Source: RGIG6353 sp964650465
Lineage (GTDB): Bacteria; Bacillota; Clostridia; Oscillospirales; SIG627
Length of the DNA stretch: 55,414 bases
Reading direction: 5' to 3'
Assembly (NCBI GenBank): GCA_964650465.1
Contig: CAZYTA010000014.1
Span: forward strand, 1-55,414
Shown here: piece by piece, positions 26,226 through 32,910 of the stretch
Position numbering within the stretch: the stretch's first letter is position 1
How the letters are laid out: every line of letters starts with the position of its first letter
Translations under genes and position numbers: made by a program
Notes under the pieces: generated by a model
What the model was told of the DNA's origin: nothing
The model's database searches: none
Seen by the model: only the letters and a program-made list of their open reading frames with translations

Positions 26226-26380
26226 TTTTGGGGTGGCGTGCGGAGGACTTTTGCCTTGAAGCGTTTAGCGTAAAGTGCAAAAGTTCAAGCCGTACAGAGA
26301 GCGTAGCCGAACAATGTGTGAGGCTAAAGCGAGTCGGAGTGCGAGAGAGGGGACTTTTTGCTAAAAAGTCCTCTCTTTCG
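26226..26380 (+). repeat. 155-nt covarying structured repeat, copy 1
   Basis: An element of 155 nt starting TTTTGGGGTG, closely similar to 52361-52515. It has a first stem (GGACTTTTGC pairing with GCAAAAGTTC) and a terminal stem-loop with loop centre TTTTTGCTAAAAA at about 26342-26380. Stem bases differ between the two copies in a compensating way. No coding potential. A further hairpin, GGGAGGGGGCTTT with its complement, follows at 26411-26443 and may end aroF transcription. Confidence 0.7.
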
Positions 26381-26410
26381 CATAATAAAAAAATCTTGAA
26401 AAATGCTTTT

Positions 26411-26443
26411 GGGAGGGGGCTTTGTGCTAAAAAGCCCCCTCCC
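26411..26443. terminator. Hairpin downstream of aroF
   Basis: A 13-bp perfect GC-rich stem, loop GTGCTAA, 31 nt past the aroF stop codon on the minus strand, with T-rich sequence on its minus-strand exit side. Likely terminator for aroF. Confidence 0.55.
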
Positions 26444-26473
26444 GTAAAACAAAGTCAAAAATGATAATTGATA

Positions 26474-27502
26474 CTACAAAAGCTCTGCCATATCGAGGAT
26501 AAGGCGCTCTGTCTTTTCCCAGCCGAGGCAGGGGTCTGTGATAGACTTGCCCCAGATGTTTTCGCCTATCTTCTGTGCTCCGTCCTCTATGTAGCTTTCT
26601 ATCATAAAGCCCTTTACAAGCTTCTTTATATCGGCATTGTGACGGCAGGAGTGGAGAACCTCTTTGGCAATACGGGTCTGCTCAAGGTATTTTTTGCCCG
26701 AATTTGAGTGATTGGTATCAACAATGAGGGCAGGATTTGCAAGTCCCGATGCATTGTAGGTCTCGGCAAGGTGAACAAGGTCCTCGTAGTGATAGTTGGG
26801 GATAGCCTCACCGTGCTTGTTTACATAGCCTCGGAGAATGGCGTGTGCGTAGGGGTTGCCCTCGGAATGCACCTCCCAGCCTCTGTAAAGGAAGGTGTGT
26901 TTGTGCTGTGCGGCGGTAATTGAGTTCATCATAACCGAAATGTCACCGCTGGTGGGATTCTTCATACCTACGGGGATGTCAATGCCGCTGGAAACGAGGC
27001 GGTGCTGTTGGTTTTCAACCGAGCGCGCACCGATTGCAACATAACCCAGTACATCGCTGAGGTAGCGGTAGTTTTCGGGGTAGAGCATTTCATCTGCACA
27101 GGAGAAGCCTGTTTCGGCAAGCGCTCTCATATGAAGCTGACGGATGGCAACAATACCCTTGTACATGTCGGGCTTTGCATTGGGGTCGGGCTGGTGAAGC
27201 ATACCCTTGTAGCCGTCTCCTGTTGTACGGGGCTTGTTGGTATAAATTCTGGGAACAATGAATATCTTGTCCTCTACCTTTTCCTGTACTCCTCTGAGTC
27301 TTGTTATGTAGTCGATTACACTGTCCTCGTTGTCTGCCGAGCAGGGACCGATGACAAGAACAAGCTTGTCGGACTTGCCCGAGAAAATGTCACGGAGCTC
27401 ACAGGCACGCTTTGCGATAAGGTTTTCCTGTTCAAGGGTTATGGGATAAAGCTCTTTTACCTCCTGAGGAATGGGAAGTTTTCTTTCAAAAATCATACTC
27501 AT
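26474..27502 (-). CDS. aroF: 3-deoxy-7-phosphoheptulonate (DAHP) synthase, class I
   Basis: The 342-residue product condenses erythrose-4-phosphate with phosphoenolpyruvate, the first step of aromatic amino-acid synthesis. Class I AroFGH marks are VIGPCSADN, PRIYTNKPRTTGDGYKG, SCADEMLYP, GARSVENQQHR, PVGMKNPTSGD and DTNHSNSGK; the Cys and His metal ligands are in place. It belongs to the feedback-regulated AroFGH type; which amino acid inhibits it cannot be read. The gene stands alone, behind a promoter, an aromatic leader peptide and a terminator (27626-27868), so transcription is probably set by Phe/Tyr supply. A two-hairpin repeat has inserted between terminator and start. Confidence 0.96.
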   Translation of the reverse strand: MSMIFERKLPIPQEVKELYPITLEQENLIAKRACELRDIFSGKSDKLVLVIGPCSADNEDSVIDYITRLRGVQEKVEDKIFIVPRIYTNKPRTTGDGYKGMLHQPDPNAKPDMYKGIVAIRQLHMRALAETGFSCADEMLYPENYRYLSDVLGYVAIGARSVENQQHRLVSSGIDIPVGMKNPTSGDISVMMNSITAAQHKHTFLYRGWEVHSEGNPYAHAILRGYVNKHGEAIPNYHYEDLVHLAETYNASGLANPALIVDTNHSNSGKKYLEQTRIAKEVLHSCRHNADIKKLVKGFMIESYIEDGAQKIGENIWGKSITDPCLGWEKTERLILDMAELL

Positions 27503-27521
27503 GGTTCTGTCCTTCTTTCAT

Positions 27522-27620
27522 AAAAAAGCGGAGAGCTTCCGCCGGCAATTCTCGCCTATTGTAATATACAAATATGCCTGAGCCGGTTAAAACGGCGAGG
27601 CTAATGTAATGCTATTTCCC
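27522..27620 (+). repeat. Two-hairpin intergenic repeat, copy 3
   Basis: Hairpin I is GCGGAGAGCTTCCGC; stem II CTCGCC/GGCGAG is intact; the end reads TAATGCTATTTCCC. It is antisense to aroF and sits between the attenuator terminator and the aroF start. Confidence 0.8.
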
Positions 27621-27625
27621 GATAT

Positions 27626-27661
27626 AAAAAACAAGCCTCACTCTTTGTTACGAGTGAGGCT
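27626..27661 (-). terminator. Attenuator terminator upstream of aroF
   Basis: On the minus strand AGCCTCACTC (27652-27661) pairs perfectly with GAGTGAGGCT (27634-27643) around an 8-nt loop and is followed within 2 nt by six T (27626-27631). It lies 31 nt past the leader-peptide stop and 124 nt before aroF. Its 5' arm and loop (27647-27657) can instead pair with 27700-27710 inside the leader peptide codons. Confidence 0.9.
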
Positions 27662-27691
27662 GAAATGATTTCTTATATCAAAGTCAAATGC

Positions 27692-27790
27692 TCAATGTCT
27701 CACAGGTAACTTTTGCATGCCGAAATAAGCACAGTAAAAAAACACTGCACTAAAATAAAAAAAGAAGCTTGCAAAAATGTTGGTAAGCAT
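27692..27790 (-). CDS. Phe/Tyr-rich leader peptide of the aroF attenuator
   Basis: A 32-codon frame starts at ATG 27790 with AGGAGA 9 nt upstream. The peptide begins MLTNIFASFFFYFSAVFFYC and continues AYFGMQKLPVRH: 8 Phe and 3 Tyr in 32 residues, concentrated in residues 6-23, with no Trp. It matches the logic of the E. coli pheA leader. Codons 27-31 carry the sequence GTTACCTGTGA (27710-27700), which pairs with TCACTCGTAAC (27657-27647) of the terminator by 5 + 4 bp around a 2 x 2 loop. Stalling at Phe/Tyr codons would leave this free and prevent termination; completed translation would cover it. The function is inference from layout, but all parts are visible. Confidence 0.88.
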   Translation of the reverse strand: MLTNIFASFFFYFSAVFFYCAYFGMQKLPVRH

Positions 27791-27839
27791 TATTTTTTAT
27801 CTCCTGAGAAATTGCATTTCAATAAATTTGTTGTCACTG

Positions 27840-27868
27840 ATTATACTCTCATAAAAGCTCTTTGTCAA
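27840..27868 (-). promoter_or_regulatory. Promoter of the aroF leader
   Basis: Perfect TTGACA (27863-27868) and TATAAT (27840-27845) with a 17-nt spacer. Transcription would start near 27833, about 43 nt before the leader peptide ATG. Confidence 0.9.
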
Positions 27869-27904
27869 TACCTTTTTGAAAATTTATTCAAAAACATTGT
27901 AAAT

Positions 27905-28654
27905 TTATTCATTGGGTTCGGGCTTATATACAATGTATCCTGCGTTGCTGTTTTCGGCACGCTCAAGCATAGCTCCCCTTATCTCAAGGGACAGCTTTTC
28001 GCCGCTCTTTTTAGGTGTCAGAGAGGGGTCCGCATAAAAGGGACCGTCTATATATGCAGTTGCCTTCGGCTTTTTGAAACGGCTTTTTTGATATGTGACC
28101 GTTAGCGAAAAAACAGGCTGATTCGCCTTTGCGGCATAGAGAAAAGCCGAAGCCTTGAAGGGACGTATTTCCTCACAATATTCCCAAACATGAGCCTCGG
28201 GAAATATTACGCTGATGCGTCTGCTGCCTTTTTTCTCAAATGCGGAATTGAAGCGTATCAGTCCCTTTACGGTGCCCGGAAGAGGCATTCCCCCAAGATA
28301 GGGCAGAAGTCTGCCTATAACGGGTATTGACATATTGGCGGGGGAAATCATTACGTTTACCCGTTTCGGAAACACCGCGCGGGGAATAAGAAAGGCATCT
28401 CCTACGGGCTGTGTGTGATTTGAGAATATGAAGCAGGGCGTACAGCCCTTAAGCTTCTCTTTACCTATCAGCCGTATTTTCAGAATAAAACGTGTATATA
28501 TCCATCCAAAAAGCACAAAAGGGGGATATATCAAAAAGGAGAAGAGACGTTGAAGGGGCTTTTCCTTCATAAAGTCATAGCTATTGTCTATTGTGTAATT
28601 CTGGTTTTGAGCTTGGGTAAAGTCTTGGTCAAAGGATTGGTAATAGCGTGTCAT
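27905..28654 (-). CDS. PlsC-like acyltransferase with an H-X5-D motif
   Basis: The 249-residue product belongs to the glycerol-phosphate acyltransferase superfamily. One or two hydrophobic segments (LFSFLIYPPFVLFGWIYTRF, about 37-56) precede the catalytic block NHTQPVGDAF; the spacing is His-X5-Asp rather than the usual His-X4-Asp. The FPEAHVW element carries the conserved glutamate. It overlaps its upstream paralogue by 4 nt, in a run with two GT8 glycosyltransferases, so an acylated glycolipid or lipid-anchor product is plausible (inference). The altered motif could reflect a different acceptor. Confidence 0.82.
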   Translation of the reverse strand: MTRYYQSFDQDFTQAQNQNYTIDNSYDFMKEKPLQRLFSFLIYPPFVLFGWIYTRFILKIRLIGKEKLKGCTPCFIFSNHTQPVGDAFLIPRAVFPKRVNVMISPANMSIPVIGRLLPYLGGMPLPGTVKGLIRFNSAFEKKGSRRISVIFPEAHVWEYCEEIRPFKASAFLYAAKANQPVFSLTVTYQKSRFKKPKATAYIDGPFYADPSLTPKKSGEKLSLEIRGAMLERAENSNAGYIVYKPEPNE

Positions 28655-29469
28655 AGGGCTATATCATCGGGGTCAAAGGTGTAGTCCAGCGCTTTACCGT
28701 AGCATTTTTCATAGGCGTTCTTTTTCAGCTCGGTGTCACGGGAGAGCATTTGACGGCAGTTGTCCCGAACACTTTTTTCAGGGTCGGGAGTCAGCGTACC
28801 CAAAATGTGTATTCTGTGCTTTATATTACCTTTGCCGTTATCAATAAGCTCAACAAAAAGCGAAAGTACGGGTACATTCAGCTTTGCAGCGTAGTAGTAG
28901 GCACCCTCCATCATGGGGCGGGGCTTACGGTAGTTGTTCCACATAGCACGCTCGGGGTATATGAGCACTGCCTCGCCCATATCAAGCTTTTCCTTGAGAA
29001 CAGACACAAAATCCGTGCTCATATAATGCATATTGTCGGTTATGGGGACTGTGTCGGCATAGTTCATAAGATAGCCGAAAAGTCCCGTCATAGCAAGGTT
29101 TGATGCCTCACATACAATGTTCAGCCTCTTTTTTCCAAGCTTTTTTGTTACCTTGCGGACAGCAGTGTTGTCGGTGGGATTGAAATGGTTGCAGGTGACA
29201 ATCATGCCGCCTGTTACCTGCGCTTCACCTTCTATTTCGGTATCCTTTGCTATTATTGCGGTGAGTACTTCAGCCAGTATTCGTGCTCCGAAAACCTTGA
29301 TTTTATAGGACAGAGTACCTCTGTTTTTTGTAAAATCGTTTACTATTTTGTCCTTTTCTTCCCTTGTCAGCTTGGGGTCGGACACCTCCACATGGTCATT
29401 GAAGCGCTTGCTTTCAACTGCGGCTTTTATATTTTCTGTTACCTTTTGGCGTTCTTCCTCTTTTGTCAT
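28651..29469 (-). CDS. PlsC-like 1-acylglycerol-3-phosphate acyltransferase family protein
   Basis: The 272-residue product has the standard acyltransferase motifs: CNHFNPTDN (His-X4-Asp) near residue 95, the ADTVPI region near 140 and IYPERAMW near 175 with the conserved glutamate. The charged N-terminus lacks an obvious membrane segment, and a short hydrophobic stretch lies before the catalytic motif. It overlaps the GT8 gene upstream and the second acyltransferase downstream by 4 nt each, indicating one transcript from about 31230 to 27905. Confidence 0.87.
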   Translation of the reverse strand: MTKEEERQKVTENIKAAVESKRFNDHVEVSDPKLTREEKDKIVNDFTKNRGTLSYKIKVFGARILAEVLTAIIAKDTEIEGEAQVTGGMIVTCNHFNPTDNTAVRKVTKKLGKKRLNIVCEASNLAMTGLFGYLMNYADTVPITDNMHYMSTDFVSVLKEKLDMGEAVLIYPERAMWNNYRKPRPMMEGAYYYAAKLNVPVLSLFVELIDNGKGNIKHRIHILGTLTPDPEKSVRDNCRQMLSRDTELKKNAYEKCYGKALDYTFDPDDIAL

Positions 29470-30416
29470 AAACGAATCTTCACTCCGCTTTCCGTAATAT
29501 TTTTGAAGGATACGGCATTGCCTGTCATTTCAACGGCACGCCGTACAAGAGTTGCCATGCGCTCGGTGTCAAATGCCTTGTCTTCATCGGTGTAGGCTGA
29601 ACCGATACAGCGTATTTCCTCGGAAAAACCGCTTTTGCCGGCATAATGAAAGAAGCTGTCCGCATACTGTACCTGACTGTAATACCAGGGCTTAAGATAT
29701 AAATTGTAGTGAATCAGCTTTGGGTCGCTTACGGGTGGCTTTGAGCTGTCGGGCATGGTATTCCAACGGCTGTCAAGATAGTGTATACTGCCGTTGCATA
29801 TGGCATTGAGGTAGTCCTGATCGGGCGCAACACTGTCGAAATGATATGTGTTGAGCAGAGAAAGAAAGTGCTTGGTAAAGCCGTTTTTTCTCATTTTATC
29901 AAGATTCATCAGCAGAACTCCCGAATTGATATATTTCATGGAGTCAACACCCACGTATTTTTTAATATAACGTGTAAGGTCTGTGTTTTCCTGAATGGAC
30001 AGGTCGGTACACGCACCGATGTAGCTGTCTTTTATATCCGTGTCAAACAGCTCTGCAAGGTCGCCCTTTACAATGACGTCGCTGTCTATGTAAATTGCCT
30101 TGTCATATTGAGGAAACATTTCGGGTATGAAGAGACGGAAATAGATGGTCAGGGTGAAGCAGTCATATCTCAGTCGGTTTGAAAGACGGTCTGTTATGGT
30201 CTCCAGTCCCGATGTCATCGGAACGAAATCTATTTTGAAATTATCCCTTTCAAGAGATGCGATACGGCGGATGTTTTTATCGCTCAGCTTTTCGTAAAGC
30301 ACAGTCGCAAGATAGCATCTGTCCTCCGAGCAATTGTCAACAGCCGAGGCAAGTGCGGCGGCAAGAAAGGGGGCATAGGCATCGTCAGCCGCAAAGAAAA
30401 TGGGTATGGTTATCAT
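29466..30416 (-). CDS. GT8-family glycosyltransferase
   Basis: The product is 316 residues from ATG 30416, which has AAGGAGA 6 nt upstream; an in-frame ATG at 30437 lacks a site. GT8 marks are the start ITIPIFFAADDAYAPFLAAA, YIDSDVIVKGD (the DxD metal site), INSGVLLMNL, APDQDYLNAI and the C-terminal HYNLYLKPW. GT8 enzymes transfer galactose or glucose from UDP-sugars with retention. It overlaps the second GT8 gene by 32 nt. Acceptor unknown. Confidence 0.9.
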   Translation of the reverse strand: MITIPIFFAADDAYAPFLAAALASAVDNCSEDRCYLATVLYEKLSDKNIRRIASLERDNFKIDFVPMTSGLETITDRLSNRLRYDCFTLTIYFRLFIPEMFPQYDKAIYIDSDVIVKGDLAELFDTDIKDSYIGACTDLSIQENTDLTRYIKKYVGVDSMKYINSGVLLMNLDKMRKNGFTKHFLSLLNTYHFDSVAPDQDYLNAICNGSIHYLDSRWNTMPDSSKPPVSDPKLIHYNLYLKPWYYSQVQYADSFFHYAGKSGFSEEIRCIGSAYTDEDKAFDTERMATLVRRAVEMTGNAVSFKNITESGVKIRL

Positions 30417-31230
30417 TGGTTTCTCCTTGGTAGTCATTAAATAAAGTAAGGGCTTTATCTATTATTTTGTCATGGTCTCTGATTCCGAGTACACTGTGCA
30501 TTCTTTCCTTGTCCCAAGGCTTCACACTGACCTTGCGGAATACTGGCAGAAATTTGAAGGTAGTTGAAAAATGTCGGAACACAGTGCTCTCAGCGGTCTT
30601 TTTTTGTTCGTTGTAGCGACGGTCCACGATAAATTTTTCCCGTGACAGTCTGTTGAGCGATGATTGGTCGGGAAGAAGCATTCTCTTTTTACGGCACAGC
30701 CTGCGGCACATGGCAAACAGTCCCGTTCTTTTTATTTCAGCCATGTTCAGAAGAAGAACTCCCGAATTTATATATCGGGGGCTGTAAAAAAATCTGCCGT
30801 AATAGTCAAGTGCTCCCGCAAGCTCAACTCCATCAAGGTCGGTGTTGTAAAATTCGGAAAAATCTCTGAGACACAGCACATCATAGTCAAGGTAAAGTAC
30901 TTTTTCGGGCAGGTCAGCCGTATCTGCAAAGAGACGGAGCATACACGAGGGGGTAAAGCGTGTGTTTTTGTTCATTTCGGGGAATTCCTCCTCAAAGGCG
31001 CGGGATATGTCAATGAGGCAGGCGGAATTATCGGGGTTTTCCCTTTTTAAAACAGAATCAAGGTAAAGGGCAAATTGAGGCTCAATGCCAACGGTAGACG
31101 AGCTTCCCTTCTTTGCCGTCGCCGTTAAAATGTATACGTTTATATTTTCATTTGTATTCTCACAAAGAGAAAGGGCGGACAGTAAAATACCGAGCCTTGT
31201 ATTTCTGTCTCCTGAATAAAGTATGTTCAT
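30385..31230 (-). CDS. GT8-family glycosyltransferase, divergent
   Basis: The 281-residue product begins MNILYSGDRNTRLGILLSAL and has YLDYDVLCLRD (DxD), INSGVLLLNM and LLPDQSSLNRL, the GT8 order, but is shorter than its neighbour. The C-terminus (VSVKPWDKERMHSV) keeps the PW element. A GGTGGTG site precedes the ATG. First gene of the glycosyltransferase/acyltransferase operon; its product probably works on the same lipid as the genes that follow. Confidence 0.85.
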   Translation of the reverse strand: MNILYSGDRNTRLGILLSALSLCENTNENINVYILTATAKKGSSSTVGIEPQFALYLDSVLKRENPDNSACLIDISRAFEEEFPEMNKNTRFTPSCMLRLFADTADLPEKVLYLDYDVLCLRDFSEFYNTDLDGVELAGALDYYGRFFYSPRYINSGVLLLNMAEIKRTGLFAMCRRLCRKKRMLLPDQSSLNRLSREKFIVDRRYNEQKKTAESTVFRHFSTTFKFLPVFRKVSVKPWDKERMHSVLGIRDHDKIIDKALTLFNDYQGETNDNHTHFLCG

Positions 31231-31259
31231 GACACCACCTGTAAAGCTGTATTACCATT

Positions 31260-31287
31260 ATGATACTACCGTTTTTTGAAAAAGCAA
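31260..31287 (-). promoter_or_regulatory. Probable promoter of the GT8/acyltransferase operon
   Basis: TTGCTT (31282-31287) and TATCAT (31260-31265), 16-nt spacer, minus strand, about 30 nt from the start codon. Moderate match. Confidence 0.45.
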
Positions 31288-31395
31288 CCTACACCTGTTT
31301 TCCACTGCTGAACAGTGTGTCGAGGACGGTCGGTAGAGCGGTAGAGAGACATTCTACTCACAGTAGAAAAGGCAAAAAAGTGCTGAAATATAGGG

Positions 31396-31424
31396 TTGAT
31401 TTATTTGATGAAATGTGTTATAAT
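31396..31424 (+). promoter_or_regulatory. Promoter of the XRE regulator gene
   Basis: TTGATT (31396-31401) and TATAAT (31419-31424), 17-nt spacer, about 65 nt before the ATG at 31490. Confidence 0.7.
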
Positions 31425-31489
31425 ACAAAAAACATCAAGGTTAATCTAATGCAATTATTCCGAGACAAAAAACCGAGAGGTGGAAATGT

Positions 31490-32140
31490 ATGGAAGATAT
31501 AAAATCAAATATTGCCTCTAATATAGCCGAGCTGAGAATAATGAGCGGCATGACACAGATAGAGCTTGCCGAAAAGCTGAACTATTCCGACAAGGCTGTA
31601 TCAAAATGGGAAAGAGGGGAATCTGTCCCCGATGTGACAGTGCTTTGCAGAATAGCACAGCAGTTTGGGGTCACTCTTGACTATCTTGTCCAAAAGGAGC
31701 ATGAGGATACAAAGAGCCATACTGTAGAAATGGACGATATCCCTTTAACACGCCGTCAGAAATTGACTCAGAAGCCTGTTTACAACCCCACGCTCAATCA
31801 CTATCTCATCATGGGGATTTCGATTTTTGCGGTCATTCTTCTGGCAACTGTAATATATCTTACGATTATAGGGATATTTCCCGACTCAAAAATATGCTGG
31901 CTGTCCTTTGTGTATGCTGTACCCGCTTCTCTTATAATATGGCTGGTATTCAATTCTGTGTGGTTTAATCCCAGACTAAATTTTCTTATAGTATCACTGC
32001 TTATATGGTCGCTTCTTGCTGTTATATATATTACAGTGCTGGTGGCAGGCTACAATATTCCCTTGATATTTACCATAGGAGCGCCTGCACAGATTATAAT
32101 TTTTATGTGGTCGAGAATAAGCCATAACCCCAATAAATAA
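31490..32140 (+). CDS. Membrane-bound XRE-family transcription regulator
   Basis: The 216-residue product has an N-terminal helix-turn-helix of the XRE/Cro type (about 8-62: LRIMSGMTQIELAEKLNYS, then KAVSKWERGESVPD) followed by a linker and four hydrophobic segments at about 103-127, 135-155, 163-183 and 187-207. A DNA-binding domain tied to a membrane domain suggests direct sensing of envelope or membrane state. GAGGTGG lies upstream. It is monocistronic; target genes are not evident. Confidence 0.85.
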   Translation: MEDIKSNIASNIAELRIMSGMTQIELAEKLNYSDKAVSKWERGESVPDVTVLCRIAQQFGVTLDYLVQKEHEDTKSHTVEMDDIPLTRRQKLTQKPVYNPTLNHYLIMGISIFAVILLATVIYLTIIGIFPDSKICWLSFVYAVPASLIIWLVFNSVWFNPRLNFLIVSLLIWSLLAVIYITVLVAGYNIPLIFTIGAPAQIIIFMWSRISHNPNK

Positions 32141-32636
32141 AGGGGGGAGAGCAGCTTTTTGTAATCTCATAGGAAATTGCATTGAATCAATCCCGCTTTT
32201 TTTGCTTTGTTGGGTTATTTGTATGGCTACAATAGGCGAGCATTGTCAGCGCTCAGTGACCGCTTTTTTGCAAATAATTTAGGGGAAAATCGGGCGTAAT
32301 TTTACCGAAAAAATCGGTTTTTTTGGGTGTTTTTTCAGCCCTTGGACAGGCTGAAGGTGTCTGCATCGCCGTCAACAAGGTCGGCACATACGTTTTATGC
32401 CTTGTATATGGGGATAAATTGCATTTTGACATCAATGCTTAACAGGCAAATCAACAAGGAATTAACAGACTTTCAACAAGGCTTCAACAAGGAATCAACA
32501 ACAATATAAGAAAGATAAGAATAATAAATAATAACAAGAATAATAAAAAAAGTTTTTTATATATATTACTCATCATAAACTTAAGAGAAGTTATTTTATC
32601 TCATAGGAACTTGTATTAAAACAACCTCGCTTTTTT
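32141..32636. repeat. Non-coding stretch with inverted two-hairpin repeat (copy 4) and iteron-like TCAACAAGG boxes
   Basis: 32171-32272 is a minus-oriented, degraded copy of the two-hairpin repeat: the GGCGAG arm is replaced, so stem II is broken. From 32451 to 32505 the motif TCAACAAGG or a close variant occurs four times, followed by about 80 bp of very AT-rich DNA. Around 32598-32630 there is another partial repeat end (TTGTATTAAAACAACCTCGC). I see no convincing gene here. Confidence 0.55.
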
Positions 32637-32673
32637 GCGAGGAAATGCTTTTTAGCAAAAAGCACTCCCTCGC
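32637..32673. repeat. 37-nt hairpin repeat, copy 3
   Basis: GCGAGGAAATGCTTTTT, loop AGC, then AAAAAGCACTCCCTCGC; the same hairpin as at 8755 and 23093 with one base changed. It directly follows a partial end of the two-hairpin repeat. Confidence 0.75.
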
Positions 32674-32713
32674 GCTCCCTCGAAAAGCAAATTGAGTTTA
32701 TTTTTTTATGTAT

Positions 32714-32811
32714 GGGAAATTGCCTAAAATCAACCTCGCCGTTTTGCTTTGTTGGGTTATTTGTATGGCAAAGATAGGCGAGCATTGTCAGCGGTCACTG
32801 ACCGCTTTATA
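32714..32811 (-). repeat. Two-hairpin intergenic repeat, copy 5
   Basis: Minus-oriented copy with intact hairpin I (AGCGGTCAGTGACCGCT) and stem II (CTCGCC/GGCGAG). Its middle (GCCATACAAATAACCCAAC) is nearly identical to copy 4, so these two are the most recently related pair. Confidence 0.82.
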
Positions 32812-32819
32812 AAACAAAA

Positions 32820-32876
32820 CGGCAGGAGCAAGCCCCTGATACAGAAAACACAAGGGGCGCTCCCGCCTTTTTTATT
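32820..32876. terminator. Bidirectional terminator after the ABC operon
   Basis: GGCAGGAGCAAGCCCCT pairs with AGGGGCGCTCCCGCC across a 16-nt loop; T runs follow on both strands (TTTTTTATTTTT on plus, GTTTTGTTTT on minus). It lies about 35 nt past the permease stop codon. Confidence 0.85.
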
Positions 32877-32910
32877 TTTATAGATTTTGAATTGCCGGCG
32901 GCGCTCGCCG

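Noticed and set aside
32327..32509. Small gene in the 32.1-32.9 kb gap
   Set aside because: No ribosome binding site, low-complexity composition and overlap with repeats; codon use is unlike the neighbours.
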